A DNA stretch of 6,851 bases from Halovenus sp. (GTDB lineage Archaea; Halobacteriota; Halobacteria; Halobacteriales; Haloarculaceae): the NCBI GenBank assembly GCA_028275145.1, contig JAQCNG010000166.1, positions 1 to 6,851 on the forward strand. Direction: 5' to 3'. Positions 1 to 5,834 of the stretch are shown piece by piece. Below the pieces are notes generated by a model. The model was not told the DNA's origin and did no database searches. It worked only from the letters and a program-made list of their open reading frames with translations. A program made the position numbers and the translations under genes. Each line of letters begins with the position of its first letter. The stretch's first letter is position 1.

Positions 1-336
1 TCCGAACTCACGGGGCTCGCAGTCGGGGTGCTCGGTGACGTCTCCGTGACCGACGCCGACCCCGACGCGACACCGAGCGAGACGGGACCCGTTGCCTACC
101 GGGTGAGATACGACGACAGCGTGGTTGCGAGTGTCCGACTGTACCCGGAACGGGCCGCGGTGTGTCTGCGCGGCGAGCGGGCGTGGCCGGAGGGGGCGGC
201 GACAGGCGACGCCGAAACCGGCGGGCCTGCCGACACGCTCCGGGTGACAGACGGTGCAGAGGTCAAGCGGGCCGTGGACGCGCTCCGGGAGACCCTCGGA
301 GGCGGGGCCGACGGGACCGCCCCGGGCGAGGGGTGA
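1..336 (+). CDS. C-terminal part of an unrecognised acidic protein (5' truncated by window edge)
   Basis: The frame is open from the first base and ends at TGA 334-336, giving 111 residues. A GTG at 28 could serve as a start, but the frame continues upstream without a stop and residues before it (SELTGLAVG) read like normal protein, so I treat this as the 3' end of a longer gene. The visible part has a core that looks like alternating beta strands (AYRVRYDDSVVASVRLYPE, then AAVCLRGERAWPEG), a Gly/Asp/Thr-rich loop, a segment LRVTDGAEVKRAVDALRETL that should form a helix, and a disordered Gly/Asp-rich tail. The composition is acidic, as in haloarchaeal cytoplasmic proteins. I do not recognise the family and assign no function. 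pyrF starts 91 bases downstream, apparently with its own promoter. Confidence 0.6.
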   Translation, partial: SELTGLAVGVLGDVSVTDADPDATPSETGPVAYRVRYDDSVVASVRLYPERAAVCLRGERAWPEGAATGDAETGGPADTLRVTDGAEVKRAVDALRETLGGGADGTAPGEG

Positions 337-396
337 GCGGACAGACTGGGTGGTCGGCAACGTCCGGGGCGCGGGACAGTCGAGAGGTGGCGCAAC

Positions 397-403
397 TCTC
401 TTT
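397..403 (+). promoter_or_regulatory. Weak TATA-like box for pyrF
   Basis: A pyrimidine-rich TCTCTTT lies with its 3' edge 25 bases before the pyrF ATG at 428, where a TATA box would sit for a leaderless or near-leaderless haloarchaeal transcript. There is no Shine-Dalgarno sequence just before the ATG. The match to a TATA consensus is poor, so this rests mainly on position. Confidence 0.3.
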
Positions 404-427
404 GGCAGTCCGGGCGGTGAGTGTGGT

Positions 428-1240
428 ATGTCGTTTTTCGACAGGTTGAGCGAGCGCATCGACGCCGTCGACAGCGTCGTCTCGGTCGGACTGGACCCGG
501 ACCCCGACCGACTCCCCGAACAGGTCCAGGGGGCTGAGTTGCCACGCTGGGCGTTCAACCGGCGTATCATCGACGCGACACACGAACACGCCGCCTGCTA
601 CAAGCCCAACGCGGCGTTCTACGAGGACCCCGACGGCTGGCGTGCGCTCGCGGAGACAGTCGCATACGCTCACGGCAAGAACGTTCCAGTGTTGCTCGAC
701 GCGAAGCGGGCCGACATCGGCAACACCGCCCGCCAGTACGCCACGGCCCTCGATACCGTCGACGCCATCACGGTCAACCCGTATCTCGGCGGTGATTCAC
801 TGCAACCGTTTCTCGACCGGACGTCGAAAGGGGTGTTCGTGCTGTGTCGGACCTCCAACCCGGGCAGTGGGGACCTGCAGGAACTCGAACTGGCCGGGGG
901 GGAGCAGGTCTACGAGCGGGTCGCCTCGCTCGCGTCGACCTGGAACACCGGCGGAAACGTCGGTCTGGTGGTCGGTGCGACAGCCCCGGCGGAACTCGAG
1001 ACGGTGCGGGAACTGGTCGGGGACCTCCCCTTTCTGGTGCCGGGCGTGGGCACACAGGGCGGTGACGAGCGCGCGGCCGTCGAGTACGGACTCGGCGACG
1101 GCGTTGGACTGGTCAACTCCTCGCGTGGGATCATCTTCGCGGGCGAGGCGGCCACCGGTCACGACGACCCGGCGCGGTACTTCGGGGCCGCGGGCGAGGC
1201 GGCAAAGCGACTGCGACGGCGTCTGAACCGATTCCGCTGA
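428..1240 (+). CDS. pyrF: Orotidine 5'-phosphate decarboxylase, type 2
   Basis: This cytoplasmic enzyme decarboxylates orotidine 5'-monophosphate to UMP, the last step of de novo pyrimidine synthesis. The ATG at 428 gives 270 residues, normal for the type 2 PyrF subfamily. Visible motifs are VSVGLDPD near residues 18-25 (first strand), LLDAKRADIGNTARQYA near 89-105 with the catalytic Asp91, Lys93 and Asp96, TVNPYLGGDS near 115-124, CRTSNPGS near 140-147, the phosphate-binding PGVGTQGGD near 205-213, and NSSRGI near 230-235. The KRADIGNT form with the downstream TVNPYLG strand separates it from the shorter type 1 enzymes. The frame is open upstream to 254, but that extension overlaps the previous gene, reads as low-complexity Arg/Gly/Pro sequence and is rejected. 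The next gene is on the same strand 144 bases downstream, with no functional link evident. All key residues are present. Confidence 0.96.
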   Translation: MSFFDRLSERIDAVDSVVSVGLDPDPDRLPEQVQGAELPRWAFNRRIIDATHEHAACYKPNAAFYEDPDGWRALAETVAYAHGKNVPVLLDAKRADIGNTARQYATALDTVDAITVNPYLGGDSLQPFLDRTSKGVFVLCRTSNPGSGDLQELELAGGEQVYERVASLASTWNTGGNVGLVVGATAPAELETVRELVGDLPFLVPGVGTQGGDERAAVEYGLGDGVGLVNSSRGIIFAGEAATGHDDPARYFGAAGEAAKRLRRRLNRFR

Positions 1241-1304
1241 GCGCGCCGGGAGCGGTAAGCAAGAATCAAGAGGCCTGGTTCAGTATGCCTACCCACGAAC
1301 CCAT

Positions 1305-1388
1305 ATGAGACGAAATCTCTGCACGAAATATCGGGTATCGGCCACAACGTGGACGACACACTGCGTTCGGTTGTCCGGGAACAGATGA
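1305..1388 (+). other. Possible short upstream ORF (27 codons) overlapping the surface-protein start
   Basis: An ATG at 1305 opens a 27-codon frame (starting MRRNLCTKY) that stops at TGA 1386-1388. That stop overlaps the ATG at 1385 of the surface-protein gene in the arrangement ATGA, a common layout for translational coupling. The peptide is basic with two Cys residues, unlike the acidic proteome, and has no recognisable domain. I see no good TATA box about 27 bases before 1305. It may be chance, or a leader ORF that delivers ribosomes to the downstream start. Confidence 0.2.
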
Positions 1389-3991
1389 CAGGAGCCTGGA
1401 CAGTTTGCTCGGGGGCACGCCGACTCGTGGTGGGTGTGCTGGTGCTCGCGGCAGTGATGGTCGTGCTGTCGGGGACAGCGGCCGCCGGCGTGGCCGTCGA
1501 CGACAGCGGCGATGCTGGCGCCACCGAGGGCAACGCGGAACTGAGTTCTATCGACACACCGGCGGAGGTCCAGATGGACCAACCGCTGGAGGGTACAGAG
1601 GGCGACGCGCTCACCGACACGGTCCAACGCGCGGACTCCGGGGACAACACCGCGGGGCAGGCAGGCACATCGGCCCAGGACCCGGGTGGTGCGGACCTGC
1701 AGATAGCGTCGGTCGATGCCCCCGCGGAGATCGAGACGGACGCCGACCTCGAGGTGAACGTCACCGTGGAGAACGTCGGCAACGAGACCGGCACCGAGAG
1801 CGCCGTGGACCTGCTCGTCGGCGACGAGCGGGTCGACAATGTCAGCGACGTGACCGTGGCGGCGGGCGAGACCTCGAACGTGACACTGGTGTTCGGCGGG
1901 ACCGCCGAGCAGTACGACGAGGGTGACACGATCGAGTTTAGCGTTGCGCTCTCGGATTTCGACGAGAGTACGAACAGCAGCACCGACGTCGGTGTGACCG
2001 ACCCAATCCCCCCGGGGGTCGACATACGGCTGGATTCACTCGACACGCCCGACGAGATAGCGATCGAGGATATACTCATCGTGACCTACACCGTCGAGAA
2101 CACGGGGAACGAATCGGGCTCCGAGTCGGTGAATCTCGTCGTCGACGGCGAGGCTGTCGACACTGACGAGAATGTCCAGGTCGACCCCGGGGCAAACAAG
2201 AGCGGTCAGCTCGTTCTGGACGGTGTCGACGAGCGATTCGAGGAAGGAGAGACGATATCGTTCTCGGTGGAGCTCCCGAGGTTCGACGACAGTCTCGCCG
2301 GGTCGACCAGTATCGAGGGGAACAGTAGCGGGGGCGGCGATGGGGGGGACGACAACGGAACCGCCGAAGGGGTGCTGGAGCTGGTTTCCATCGACGCCCC
2401 GGAGATAACCGACCCCAGCACCGACCTGACAGTCGACTATACGATACAGAACGTCGGCGACCAGCCCGCCACCGAGTCGTTTGTCGACCTCCGGGTCGAG
2501 GGGGCCCCGTTCGACACCGACGAGGACGTCACCGTGCAGCCGGGTGAGACAGTGAACGGGTCGCTGAGTCTCACCAGTGTCGCCTACCAGGACGGCGAAA
2601 CCGTCGAGTTCACCGTCGAGTTGATCGACTTCGAGGACAGCATCGAGGGCGAAACCTTCGCCGGGACGGTGAACAGAACCGGCTCAGTCGCCATCCAGGG
2701 GGCGATCAGAACCGACTCGACGTCCCTGTCGGTGGTGATAGAGAGCATCGAGGACATAGACGGGACCGGTTGGCTGGTCGTGGAGAACCTGGACACCGGT
2801 GTTCAGTCGGATGTGATTCCGGTCGCGGAGGGGGAGTTCGAGACGCTGTCGCTGGACGAGATCGGTGGCGTACAGTTCGGTGACACCGTCGAGGTGCGGA
2901 TGGCCGCCGAAAACGAGTTCGTCAACCTGCTCGACACCACGACCAGAACCGTCGAGGCCGGAGCAAACAAGCCGATTGCGGCGTTTGTCTGGAATCCGGC
3001 CGTCCCGGACGTCGGCCAGCCAATCGCTTTCGACGCCGGGAACGCCCGCGGGGAGGGCGGTAACGTCGTCGAGTACCGCTGGGACTTCGACAACAACGGC
3101 GAGTTCGACACTGTCACCGACAGCCCCGTCGCCCAGCACAGTTTCGAGTCGGGCGGGACAAAGCAGGTCAGACTGGTCGTCGAGAACGAGGTTGGTCTGA
3201 CAGACGAGACTGTCGAACAGGTGACCGTCCAGGAGCGTCTGGACCCCGCAGAGCCGGACCTGACCTCGCTGACAGTCGCCGGGCAGGGGCCGCAGGCGAC
3301 AATCGAACCTAGGAGCGCGGACGTGTCGGTGTCGCTCGTGAACGTCGGCGAACAGGCCGGCCGGTTCGACCTGACCCTCGAGGTGGGCAGTTCGGTCATC
3401 AGAACAGCCACGACGGACGAACTCGGCGGCGGCGAGGGCAAACAGGTGACATTCGACGACGTGACCGGCGTTCTCGACCCTGGAACGTACGACATCACAG
3501 TGTCGACAGCCAACAACACGGCCACCGGCGCAGTGACCGTCGAGACGTCGTCGGAGCCAGAGCCGGAACCCGAAGCGGTGTTTGCCGTCGCCGGCGTGGA
3601 GACGAACAGCCCCGTCACCATCGGTGAGAATCTGACCGTGACCACAGAGGTGACAAACACCGGCGACAGCAACGGGACGGCGACGCTCGAACTCGACGTG
3701 GGCGACCTGGGCAACGAAACCGTCTCGGTGAGCCTCGACGGCGGCGAGTCGACGAACCAGACGCTCACTCTGCCGGCAGGGCTGGACAGCGACGGCGAGT
3801 ACGACCTGACCGTCTCCGTCGGAGACACAGAAAAAAACGCGTCGGTGACTGTCGCCCAGAGCGGTGACGGTACCTCGACTGCGCCGGTCATCGTGCTGGT
3901 GCTGATGCTCGTGTTGCTGGTCTTCGGTGGTGGACTGTTCTACTACAGCGCCGAATCCCAGGGCTCCGGGGGCCCGAGCGACCAGCTCTGA
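1385..3991 (+). CDS. Secreted, membrane-anchored surface protein with CARDB-like repeats and a PKD domain
   Basis: From ATG 1385 the product has 868 residues; an in-frame GTG at 1349 would add 12. I prefer the ATG because it gives a compact signal peptide: GARR near 10-13, a hydrophobic stretch at about 14-31, and an Ala-rich cleavage site near TAAA (31-34). The mature part is acidic and Asp/Glu/Thr/Val rich. It has a partial repeat start (51-70), CARDB-like beta-sandwich repeats at about 103-201, 212-308 and 329-428, a different beta domain at about 434-527, a PKD domain at about 529-616 (YRWDFDNNGEFDT), and two further CARDB-like repeats at about 624-721 and 732-824. Gly/Asp and Glu/Pro linkers separate some of them. 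A transmembrane helix at about 832-854 (APVIVLVLMLVLLVFGGGLF) and a 14-residue polar tail end the protein. There are more than fifteen N-X-S/T sequons. Such architectures are usually surface adhesion or structural proteins; the exact role and ligand are unknown. No PGF-type sorting motif is seen. Confidence 0.88.
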   Translation: MTGAWTVCSGARRLVVGVLVLAAVMVVLSGTAAAGVAVDDSGDAGATEGNAELSSIDTPAEVQMDQPLEGTEGDALTDTVQRADSGDNTAGQAGTSAQDPGGADLQIASVDAPAEIETDADLEVNVTVENVGNETGTESAVDLLVGDERVDNVSDVTVAAGETSNVTLVFGGTAEQYDEGDTIEFSVALSDFDESTNSSTDVGVTDPIPPGVDIRLDSLDTPDEIAIEDILIVTYTVENTGNESGSESVNLVVDGEAVDTDENVQVDPGANKSGQLVLDGVDERFEEGETISFSVELPRFDDSLAGSTSIEGNSSGGGDGGDDNGTAEGVLELVSIDAPEITDPSTDLTVDYTIQNVGDQPATESFVDLRVEGAPFDTDEDVTVQPGETVNGSLSLTSVAYQDGETVEFTVELIDFEDSIEGETFAGTVNRTGSVAIQGAIRTDSTSLSVVIESIEDIDGTGWLVVENLDTGVQSDVIPVAEGEFETLSLDEIGGVQFGDTVEVRMAAENEFVNLLDTTTRTVEAGANKPIAAFVWNPAVPDVGQPIAFDAGNARGEGGNVVEYRWDFDNNGEFDTVTDSPVAQHSFESGGTKQVRLVVENEVGLTDETVEQVTVQERLDPAEPDLTSLTVAGQGPQATIEPRSADVSVSLVNVGEQAGRFDLTLEVGSSVIRTATTDELGGGEGKQVTFDDVTGVLDPGTYDITVSTANNTATGAVTVETSSEPEPEPEAVFAVAGVETNSPVTIGENLTVTTEVTNTGDSNGTATLELDVGDLGNETVSVSLDGGESTNQTLTLPAGLDSDGEYDLTVSVGDTEKNASVTVAQSGDGTSTAPVIVLVLMLVLLVFGGGLFYYSAESQGSGGPSDQL

Positions 3992-4002
3992 GCGGGCAGC
4001 CG

Positions 4003-4008
4003 TTTTTT
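4003..4008 (+). terminator. T-run terminator after the surface-protein gene
   Basis: Six consecutive T residues on the plus strand start 12 bases after the TGA at 3989-3991. Archaeal RNA polymerase terminates at short T-runs without needing a strong hairpin, and T-runs are rare in this GC-rich sequence. A short 5-bp complementarity (GCCCG 3972-3976 with CGGGC 3993-3997) lies upstream but is weak. The converging minus-strand gene ends at 4097, leaving room for termination between the two. Confidence 0.5.
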
Positions 4009-4096
4009 CGACCCCGACGCTGTCGACACAGACGGCGCGTCTCACCTGGTATCGGTGGTGGCGACACCGGCTGCAAGACGCCGCCGGCCACCTAGG

Positions 4097-4609
4097 TCAG
4101 CACGGCAGCGAGACGGTGCTGACCGTCTGGTTGTGGGCGGCGTCCCAGAAGGACAGTTCCGTGACCGTCCAGGTGGCCGGGTCGACCTGACGCGCTGTCA
4201 CGCGCCGGGCGGCGGACAGCGACCCGCCGCGGGCGACGGTGACGTGTGGGGTGTACTCCGGTCCCTCGATGGACTCGACCGGTTCGAACACCGCGGACAG
4301 CCTCTCGTGCAGTCGGTGCAGTTCGGGTGACTCGACGGCCAGGTAGACAACGGGTGTGGTGCCGGTCACGGCCGCCTCGAAGCAGCCGACACCCGTCACA
4401 CGCACCTCGAAGGGGGGTTGGCCGGCGAGTGCCTCGCGGGCGCGGGCCTCCAGTCGACTGTACGCCCGCTCTGGGCCGGTCCCGTCGAGGCGTTTCGCAC
4501 AGAGTGTGTGCTCGCCCCGACACCGGGCACGGGCCTGTGGGAGTTCGCGGGCGATGTCACTCGCGAGCGCGGCCACCTGCCCCGGAACCGGCACGTTCAG
4601 GCTGTACAC
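4097..4609 (-). CDS. 2H phosphoesterase, 2'-5' RNA ligase family
   Basis: A GTG at 4609 gives 170 residues (starting VYSLNVPVPGQV, the V read as Met), close to the usual 170-190 for this superfamily. The fold has two pseudo-symmetric halves, each normally giving an HxT/S motif to the active site. The second is clear: TPHVTVARGG with His122 and Thr124. The first reads HTLCAKRL with His34 followed directly by Thr35, a deviation from HxT that I recall in haloarchaeal relatives. PVVYLAVESPELHRLHERL near 86-104 is also typical. Family members act on 2'-5' or cyclic phosphate bonds in RNA or nucleotides; the physiological substrate here is unknown. The frame is open upstream to 4945, but that part is Arg-rich and overlaps the neighbouring 61-residue gene, so it is rejected. 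It lies 56 bases downstream of that gene on the same strand. Confidence 0.85.
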   Translation of the reverse strand: MYSLNVPVPGQVAALASDIARELPQARARCRGEHTLCAKRLDGTGPERAYSRLEARAREALAGQPPFEVRVTGVGCFEAAVTGTTPVVYLAVESPELHRLHERLSAVFEPVESIEGPEYTPHVTVARGGSLSAARRVTARQVDPATWTVTELSFWDAAHNQTVSTVSLPC

Positions 4610-4628
4610 ACCCTGTACACGGAGAGAC

Positions 4629-4642
4629 TGGACAAAAGTCCA
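4629..4642 (-). promoter_or_regulatory. TATA-like TTTT inside a small inverted repeat, upstream of the 2H gene
   Basis: On the minus strand TGGAC-TTTT-GTCCA forms a perfect 5-bp inverted repeat around four Ts, centred about 26 bases before the GTG start at 4609. The position suits a TATA element for a leaderless transcript. The symmetry could mark an operator for a dimeric repressor, or be chance in a short sequence. Confidence 0.35.
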
Positions 4643-4665
4643 TCGTCGTCTGCTGTCGGTGTCGC

Positions 4666-4851
4666 TCAGATGTGGTCGAACCACCACAGAACGATACAGA
4701 CGACGATAGCGACCCCAAGGAGGTTCGGGACCAGCACGGTCACGAGGGACAGAGACGCGAGCAACCCGCTGACTAGCTCCACGAGCAGCCAGACAACCGT
4801 GAGTACGAGAACGATAGACAGGAGCGTATCGGTGTCGAGTTTCCCGCGCAT
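4666..4851 (-). CDS. Small two-helix membrane protein, conserved hypothetical type
   Basis: An ATG at 4851 gives 61 residues. After a short charged start (MRGKLDTDTLL), two hydrophobic segments at about 10-31 and 36-58 should span the membrane (IVLVLTVVWLLVELVSGLLA, then LVPNLLGVAIVVCIVLWWF), and the protein ends WWFDHI. The frame is open upstream to 5067, but that extension is Arg/Ser/Pro-rich, overlaps the GNAT gene and lacks features, so the internal ATG is preferred; a TATA-like element at the right distance supports it. Short two-helix proteins of this form occur widely in haloarchaeal genomes without a known function, and I assign none. It lies between the GNAT gene (94 bases upstream) and the 2H gene (56 bases downstream) on the same strand. 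Confidence 0.8.
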   Translation of the reverse strand: MRGKLDTDTLLSIVLVLTVVWLLVELVSGLLASLSLVTVLVPNLLGVAIVVCIVLWWFDHI

Positions 4852-4875
4852 GAGCAACCGTTCGACTGCGGAGTT

Positions 4876-4885
4876 CAAATTCTTT
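4876..4885 (-). promoter_or_regulatory. TATA-like element for the small membrane protein gene
   Basis: The minus strand reads AAAGAATTTG here, an AT-rich island in GC-rich sequence, centred about 29 bases before the ATG at 4851. This fits a haloarchaeal promoter with a very short or absent leader and supports the 61-residue start over the longer frame. Confidence 0.45.
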
Positions 4886-4945
4886 CCGGGCAGAGTGAGC
4901 GCCGACCGCCGCCGGGCCGGCCAGGCGAGCAGCCCGGACGGGCAC

Positions 4946-5479
4946 TCACCGCAGGGTGCCACCGAGGGGTCGCCGGTAGATGACCGTCTCGTAACTGTCC
5001 TCTCCAATCGCAATCTCGCTGTGTCCGTCGAGAGCGAACCCCCGGGACTCGTAGAACGAGCGGCCAATCTCGTTCTCCGCGAGCGCCTCGAGCGCTACCG
5101 CCTCGATATCCGACGGGGTCGCGTCGATTCCCGTCCCGACCAGTTCCGTGCCCAGGCCGCCACCCCACCAGTCCGGGTGCACGTACACCTCCTTGAGACC
5201 GGCCTCGGAGGACCCGACAAACGGCTTCGTCTCCCCCCAGCGCACGAAGACGTAGCCACGGACCGTCCCGCCGACCTGTGCACCGAGGGCCACTCCGGGG
5301 CTGTCCCTGTCCGGAAGGCGGTCCAGCCACCTGTCGAGCACCGCCGGTTCCGGGTCGACGGTCACCCGCTCGAGCACCTCGTCGGGTAACACGCCGGCGT
5401 AGGCCGCCCGCCAGGCCTGCCCGTGGGCCTCGATTGCACCGCGGACCGACTCGCGGTCGTCGAGTGACCGTATCTCCAT
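4946..5479 (-). CDS. GNAT family N-acetyltransferase
   Basis: The product transfers an acetyl group from acetyl-CoA to an amino group of an unidentified substrate, probably in the cytoplasm. The ATG at 5479 gives 177 residues, normal for a single GNAT domain. The N-terminal helix region HGQAWRAAYAGVLPDEVL (about 19-36) is common in this superfamily. The acetyl-CoA binding motif A is LKEVYVHPDWWGGGLGTELV near 95-114, where the usual Q/RxxGxG loop reads WGGGLG. Motif B is SFYESRGF near 141-148, followed by a C-terminal strand ending YETVIYRRPL. The frame is open upstream to 5560, but a strong TATA box 24-31 bases before the ATG at 5479 argues for that start and a leaderless message. It is divergent from the cold-shock gene across a 118-base promoter region. 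Substrate cannot be inferred from context. Confidence 0.9.
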   Translation of the reverse strand: MEIRSLDDRESVRGAIEAHGQAWRAAYAGVLPDEVLERVTVDPEPAVLDRWLDRLPDRDSPGVALGAQVGGTVRGYVFVRWGETKPFVGSSEAGLKEVYVHPDWWGGGLGTELVGTGIDATPSDIEAVALEALAENEIGRSFYESRGFALDGHSEIAIGEDSYETVIYRRPLGGTLR

Positions 5480-5502
5480 GTGGCTACGCTCGTGTCTCTC
5501 CG

Positions 5503-5510
5503 ATTTATAT
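5503..5510 (-). promoter_or_regulatory. TATA box of the GNAT gene
   Basis: The minus strand reads ATATAAAT, the best TATA match in the window, 24-31 bases before the ATG at 5479. That spacing puts the transcription start at or next to the ATG, so the message is probably leaderless. Confidence 0.72.
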
Positions 5511-5564
5511 CCGGCGAGCGCGACTCCGAGCTGGCCCGGGGTCCGTGCGAGCACAGCCACAGGA

Positions 5565-5572
5565 TTTTAGTA
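5565..5572 (+). promoter_or_regulatory. TATA box of the cold-shock gene
   Basis: TTTTAGTA lies 26-33 bases before the csp ATG at 5598, in otherwise GC-rich sequence. This fits a leaderless or near-leaderless transcript. It lies back to back with the GNAT TATA box, the two being about 55 bases apart. Confidence 0.6.
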
Positions 5573-5597
5573 GTATGCCATCCAGTATCGAACCGCA

Positions 5598-5792
5598 ATG
5601 GCGACTGGTACCGTTGATTTCTTCAACGACACTGGCGGTTACGGCTTCATCGAAACTGAGGACTCGGAGGAGGACGTGTTCTTTCACATGGAAGACGTCG
5701 GCGGTCCGGACCTCGAGGAGGGACAGGATGTCGAGTTCGATATCGTGCAGGCCGACAAGGGCCCGCGCGCGAAGAACCTGAAACGGCTGTAG
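5598..5792 (+). CDS. Cold-shock domain protein (CspA family)
   Basis: A 64-residue single cold-shock domain, an OB-fold that binds single-stranded RNA and DNA and is thought to act as an RNA chaperone. The protein starts MATGTVDFFNDTGGYGFIET. RNP1 is GYGFI near 14-18 and RNP2 is VFFHM near 27-31, with the nucleic-acid-stacking aromatics Phe8, Phe9, Tyr15, Phe17, Phe28, Phe29 and His30 in place. The length is normal for bacterial and haloarchaeal Csp proteins. Compared with bacterial versions the middle is strongly acidic (EDSEEDVFF, DLEEGQDVEFD), as expected for salt adaptation. The C-terminus is basic (KGPRAKNLKRL). A TATA box 26-33 bases upstream suggests a leaderless message. The 3' end carries a small tandem duplication and an inverted repeat. 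Usually annotated cspA or cspD in haloarchaea; I cannot say which paralog this is. Confidence 0.95.
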   Translation: MATGTVDFFNDTGGYGFIETEDSEEDVFFHMEDVGGPDLEEGQDVEFDIVQADKGPRAKNLKRL

Positions 5793-5810
5793 ATGAGACG
5801 GCTGTAGAGC
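5781..5810 (+). repeat. 15-bp tandem duplication across the csp stop codon
   Basis: Bases 5781-5795 (AAACGGCTGTAGATG) and 5796-5810 (AGACGGCTGTAGAGC) are imperfect tandem copies; ACGGCTGTAGA is identical in both. The period of 15 keeps the frame, so the second copy repeats Arg-Leu-stop after the true stop, giving a backup stop codon four codons downstream. Confidence 0.6.
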
Positions 5811-5834
5811 GGGCGAGTGGAGCCGACGCCCGCT
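5808..5834 (+). terminator. Inverted repeat after csp, possible terminator or mRNA 3' stem
   Basis: AGCGGGCG at 5808-5815 pairs perfectly with CGCCCGCT at 5827-5834 across an 11-base loop, starting 15 bases after the csp stop. There is no T-run after it, so it is not a typical archaeal terminator; it may protect the 3' end of the csp transcript. Short GC stems also occur by chance in such DNA. Confidence 0.3.

Noticed and set aside
254..427. 58-residue N-terminal extension of pyrF in the same frame
   Set aside because: It overlaps the preceding gene, is low-complexity Arg/Gly/Pro sequence, and the type 2 PyrF family begins at the MSFFDRL segment encoded from 428.
1159..2079. Minus-strand Ser/Thr-rich frame of 306 codons
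   Set aside because: Its Ser/Thr/Pro composition is what the antisense of GAC/GAG/ACC codons gives, and it overlaps both pyrF and the surface-protein gene.
2684..4045. Minus-strand open frame of 453 codons opposite the surface-protein gene
   Set aside because: It is a mirror of the Asp/Val/Thr-rich coding strand. The product is rich in Arg, His and Val with no domain, while the plus-strand frame has a signal peptide, repeats, PKD domain and anchor.
4009..4096. Possible RNA gene or regulatory element between the convergent genes
   Set aside because: Apart from the T-run at 4003-4008 and the short palindrome CCTAGG at 4091-4096, I see no stable structure or recognisable motif.
4610..4945. 112-residue N-terminal extension of the 2H protein
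   Set aside because: It is Arg-rich, overlaps the 61-residue membrane protein gene out of frame, and would make the protein far longer than the family.
4418..5389. Plus-strand open frame of 323 codons across the three minus-strand genes
   Set aside because: It is antisense to the 2H, membrane protein and GNAT genes, which have clear motifs. Its product is Arg/Pro/Thr-rich without a domain, a common artefact in GC-rich genomes.
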